A stretch of 32,720 nucleotides of DNA, taken from NCBI GenBank assembly GCA_020723345.1, contig DYJA01000069.1, positions 1 through 32,720 of the forward strand. Direction: 5' to 3'. A program made the position numbers and the translations under genes. Below are positions 32,301 through 32,720 of this stretch, one piece after another. The notes beneath the pieces were generated by a model. It had not been told where the DNA came from. It was given only the letters and a program-made list of their open reading frames with translations, and searched no databases. Origin of the DNA: Candidatus Aquidulcis sp. Its GTDB lineage: Bacteria > Chloroflexota > Anaerolineae > UBA4142. The stretch's first letter is position 1; the number at the start of each line of letters is the position of its first letter.

Positions 32301-32659
32301 ATGAGCGAATCTTTCCGTGGCAGGGCGAGTTGACGACGCAACATGCGAATTACAGCGAAACGAAAATCGGCGCGACGAGCGCGGTTGGAATTTTTCCGCT
32401 TGGCGCATCGCCGTACGGGTTGCTGGATGCGAGTGGCAACGTGTGGGAATGGTGTAGCACCAAGTGGGTTGACAGTTACAAGGATTATGATAAAAAGATA
32501 AAAGACCGCGAGAACCTTGAAGGAGATTTTACCCGCGTGCTGCGCGGCGGCGCGTTCTACAATGGATCCGACTTCGTCCGCGCGGCGTGTCGCTACAGGT
32601 ACTACCCGAACCTCAGGCTCAGGAACGACGGTTTTCGGGTCGTCGCGGGCGCGTCCTAA
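29321..32659 (+). CDS. DUF4062-NACHT-FGE/sulfatase-domain protein, candidate DGR target
   Basis: The product has 1112 residues. DUF4062, a TIR-like domain, covers about 8-110 (KLRVFLASPSDVADERKRVA, WDIFIGVLWLRFGS). A Pro-rich linker (about 205-220) is followed by NACHT with Walker A GEPGSGKSS (309-317) and Walker B LVIFDGLDE (413-421), a helical region to about 790, then a formylglycine-generating-enzyme-like domain (about 805-1110: PFTMGT, GKYPVTNAQFNAFVEAGGYR, RLPTEAEWEKAARG, GNVWEWCSTKW, VLRGGAFYNGSD). This FGE-like/C-type lectin end ends in a sequence with the signs of a diversity-generating variable region. NACHT proteins with TIR-like and binding domains usually serve in defence or self/non-self recognition; that role is inferred. 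The ATG at 29321 has GAGGTGA upstream; a GTG at 29315 is less likely. Two repeat-derived peptides lie in the FGE domain. Confidence 0.85.
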   Translation: MPEQATEIKLRVFLASPSDVADERKRVARVIDAMNKSEARAHGVTLELLKWEDVAPGMGRPEQVLLDQLAPDKWDIFIGVLWLRFGSESGGIDPDTRQPYLSGTEEEFKIAYRFNQARGDGFPKIMMYRCRRDPPNALELFSHPKNIEQFSCVNAFFDELKPTGNYPGLYQEYKTPEDFAELVRQHLGMQVAEFAQAQRAALPPPPAPPPLAPREPTGAERQAALTCYLKTLSERCDALPLTSLDSDPRHHTRLSLHHVYIALDTTTPVPLTDAEKEQRKERLMPGRDETRPLSVMEAAERQQYLVITGEPGSGKSSFVNRLAFLLANARLRNAALPEPWTHDALLPVRVFLRELAPTLPDAQVLARLPDEARAQTLRDAVRAFIAQLPANLDADAAAATPLILSALSAGECLVIFDGLDEVAPARRKIAREAVEACAARFRANRFLVTCRIRSYQGDAQLPSFENVTLTELDDPKIEMFATAWYNARADLGQIARAQVAERAGNLWRAIQEDEQLKELARTPLLLTTMAVVHTAQIELPRKRAILYQRCVEVLLRRWQETKFGKLTLLDDLGLSEQELLEALWYVAYEAHKRGNKDETADLPRKDVLAILARRLGDEIKAVKILEHVEERAGLLIGHGGADDAEPTYSFPHRTFQEFLAGCYLAAAGRTSFGRQLCAHLSDSDKWQVAAQLGAEHVLYTPGGRTSDVLDALYLLCPATAKPRDENALRGIVWAGDIASEMGTDRIRREEVDNPAIAVEFLQRLLDQLVQLIETPNMLSPLERADAGNALAKLGDPRPGVRTRADGLPDFVWCEVSTGPFTMGTREQDIPRLKKKYGGDEQWYKQETPQHEEKSITRAYLIGKYPVTNAQFNAFVEAGGYRDARFWQEALAQGWWTKGGFKGRYDNEARGGPYPSGSPFNLDNHPVVGVSWYEALAFCRWLTEMFKVSGFKFQVWRNGQLETLNLKPETLTARLPTEAEWEKAARGPSTGAQDDERIFPWQGELTTQHANYSETKIGATSAVGIFPLGASPYGLLDASGNVWEWCSTKWVDSYKDYDKKIKDRENLEGDFTRVLRGGAFYNGSDFVRAACRYRYYPNLRLRNDGFRVVAGAS
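32153..32226. repeat. GTTTCAAGTTTCAGG inverted repeat inside the FGE domain
   Basis: The left part (GGGTTTCAAGTTTCAGG, about 32164-32180) and right part (CAACTTGAAACTTTGAACC and CTGAAACCTGAAAC, about 32195-32226) are imperfectly complementary. It encodes FKVSGFKFQVWRNGQLETLN, an insertion between two conserved FGE segments (FCRWLTE and RLPTEAEWEKA). Confidence 0.65.
32537..32640 (+). other. Candidate variable region (VR) of a diversity-generating retroelement
   Basis: The last 40 codons follow the plan RVLRGG...VRAA.R....P..R.R..GFRV of DGR targets in FGE/C-type lectin folds. Codons at the expected variable sites are TAC, GAC, TTC, TGT, TAC, TAC, TAC, AAC, CTC, CTC and AAC. All but TGT end in C, as if derived from AAC in a template by changes at adenines. 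AGG, rare elsewhere in this GC-rich DNA, occurs three times (32597, 32615, 32621). No template repeat or reverse transcriptase is in the window; they may lie to the right. Confidence 0.6.
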
Positions 32660-32720
32660 CTCTGATCTCTGAGCCCTCTGATCTCTGAAACTCTGAAGAG
32701 GAAGGGGGTTTGGGGGATAC
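32660..32720. repeat. CTCTGATCTCTGA direct repeats after the DUF4062 gene
   Basis: CTCTGATCTCTGAG (about 32660-32674) and CTCTGATCTCTGAA (about 32677-32690) are near-identical, followed by a third partial copy CTCTGAAG. No gene is seen in the last 61 bases. Confidence 0.65.

Noticed and set aside
1-32720. CRISPR array
   Set aside because: Repeats seen are short palindromes or heptamer runs without equal-length unique spacers, and no cas genes are present.

Overview
The window is GC-rich bacterial DNA, most likely from a Chloroflexota (Anaerolineae-like) genome. This assignment is an inference. It rests on the style of the proteins (a Thr/Pro-rich tail on a class A penicillin-binding protein, NACHT/STAND ATPases, a DUF4062-NACHT-FGE protein), on the many short palindromic repeats between and inside genes, and on the overall family mix. 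No rRNA, CRISPR array, transposase or phage gene was seen.

Layout. Positions 1-6292 (plus strand) hold L-rhamnose isomerase, a 558-base gap containing a probable gene remnant, an OpgC-family membrane protein behind a consensus promoter, and a bifunctional penicillin-binding protein ending in a strong terminator. Positions 6320-7979 (minus strand) hold a two-gene unit: a two-helix coiled-coil membrane protein and an overlapping sigma-70-family factor.

Positions 8248-23710 (plus strand) are the core of the window. An SbtA-family bicarbonate-type permease is followed by three P-loop (STAND/AAA-like) ATPases: one with a C-terminal OmpR-type winged helix, one short, and one of 1196 residues. These are followed by six subunits of a complex I / group 4 hydrogenase-like membrane complex (HyfB-, HyfC-, HyfE-, HyfF-, HyfG- and HyfI-like). 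The big ATPase gene overlaps the first membrane subunit, and the block ends at a perfect 20-bp terminator stem. The large subunit has lost all four cysteines that bind the NiFe centre. The small subunit has lost three of the four ligands of its [4Fe-4S] cluster. The ion-channel subunits keep most of the key charged residues. This matches the poorly understood energy-converting hydrogenase-related (Ehr) complexes, here in a form that looks redox-inactive and is physically linked to ATPases that may sense or drive it. It is the best candidate in the window for an undescribed system.

Positions 23667-29182 are mostly housekeeping: ribosomal protein L19 and tRNA-Leu(CAG) on the minus strand, a tetrapyrrole methylase-MazG fusion, an HU protein fused to a helix-hairpin-helix domain, a MoxR ATPase and a gamma-glutamyltransferase whose frame contains peptides derived from intergenic repeats.

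Positions 29321-32659 encode a DUF4062-NACHT-FGE/sulfatase-domain protein. Its C-terminus reads like the variable region of a diversity-generating retroelement: NNC codons sit where a template would carry AAC, between AGG codons. The reverse transcriptase and template repeat would lie beyond the right edge. Two themes run through the window: ATPase/sensor proteins of the STAND/NACHT type, and small palindromic repeats that fill gaps and have entered reading frames.
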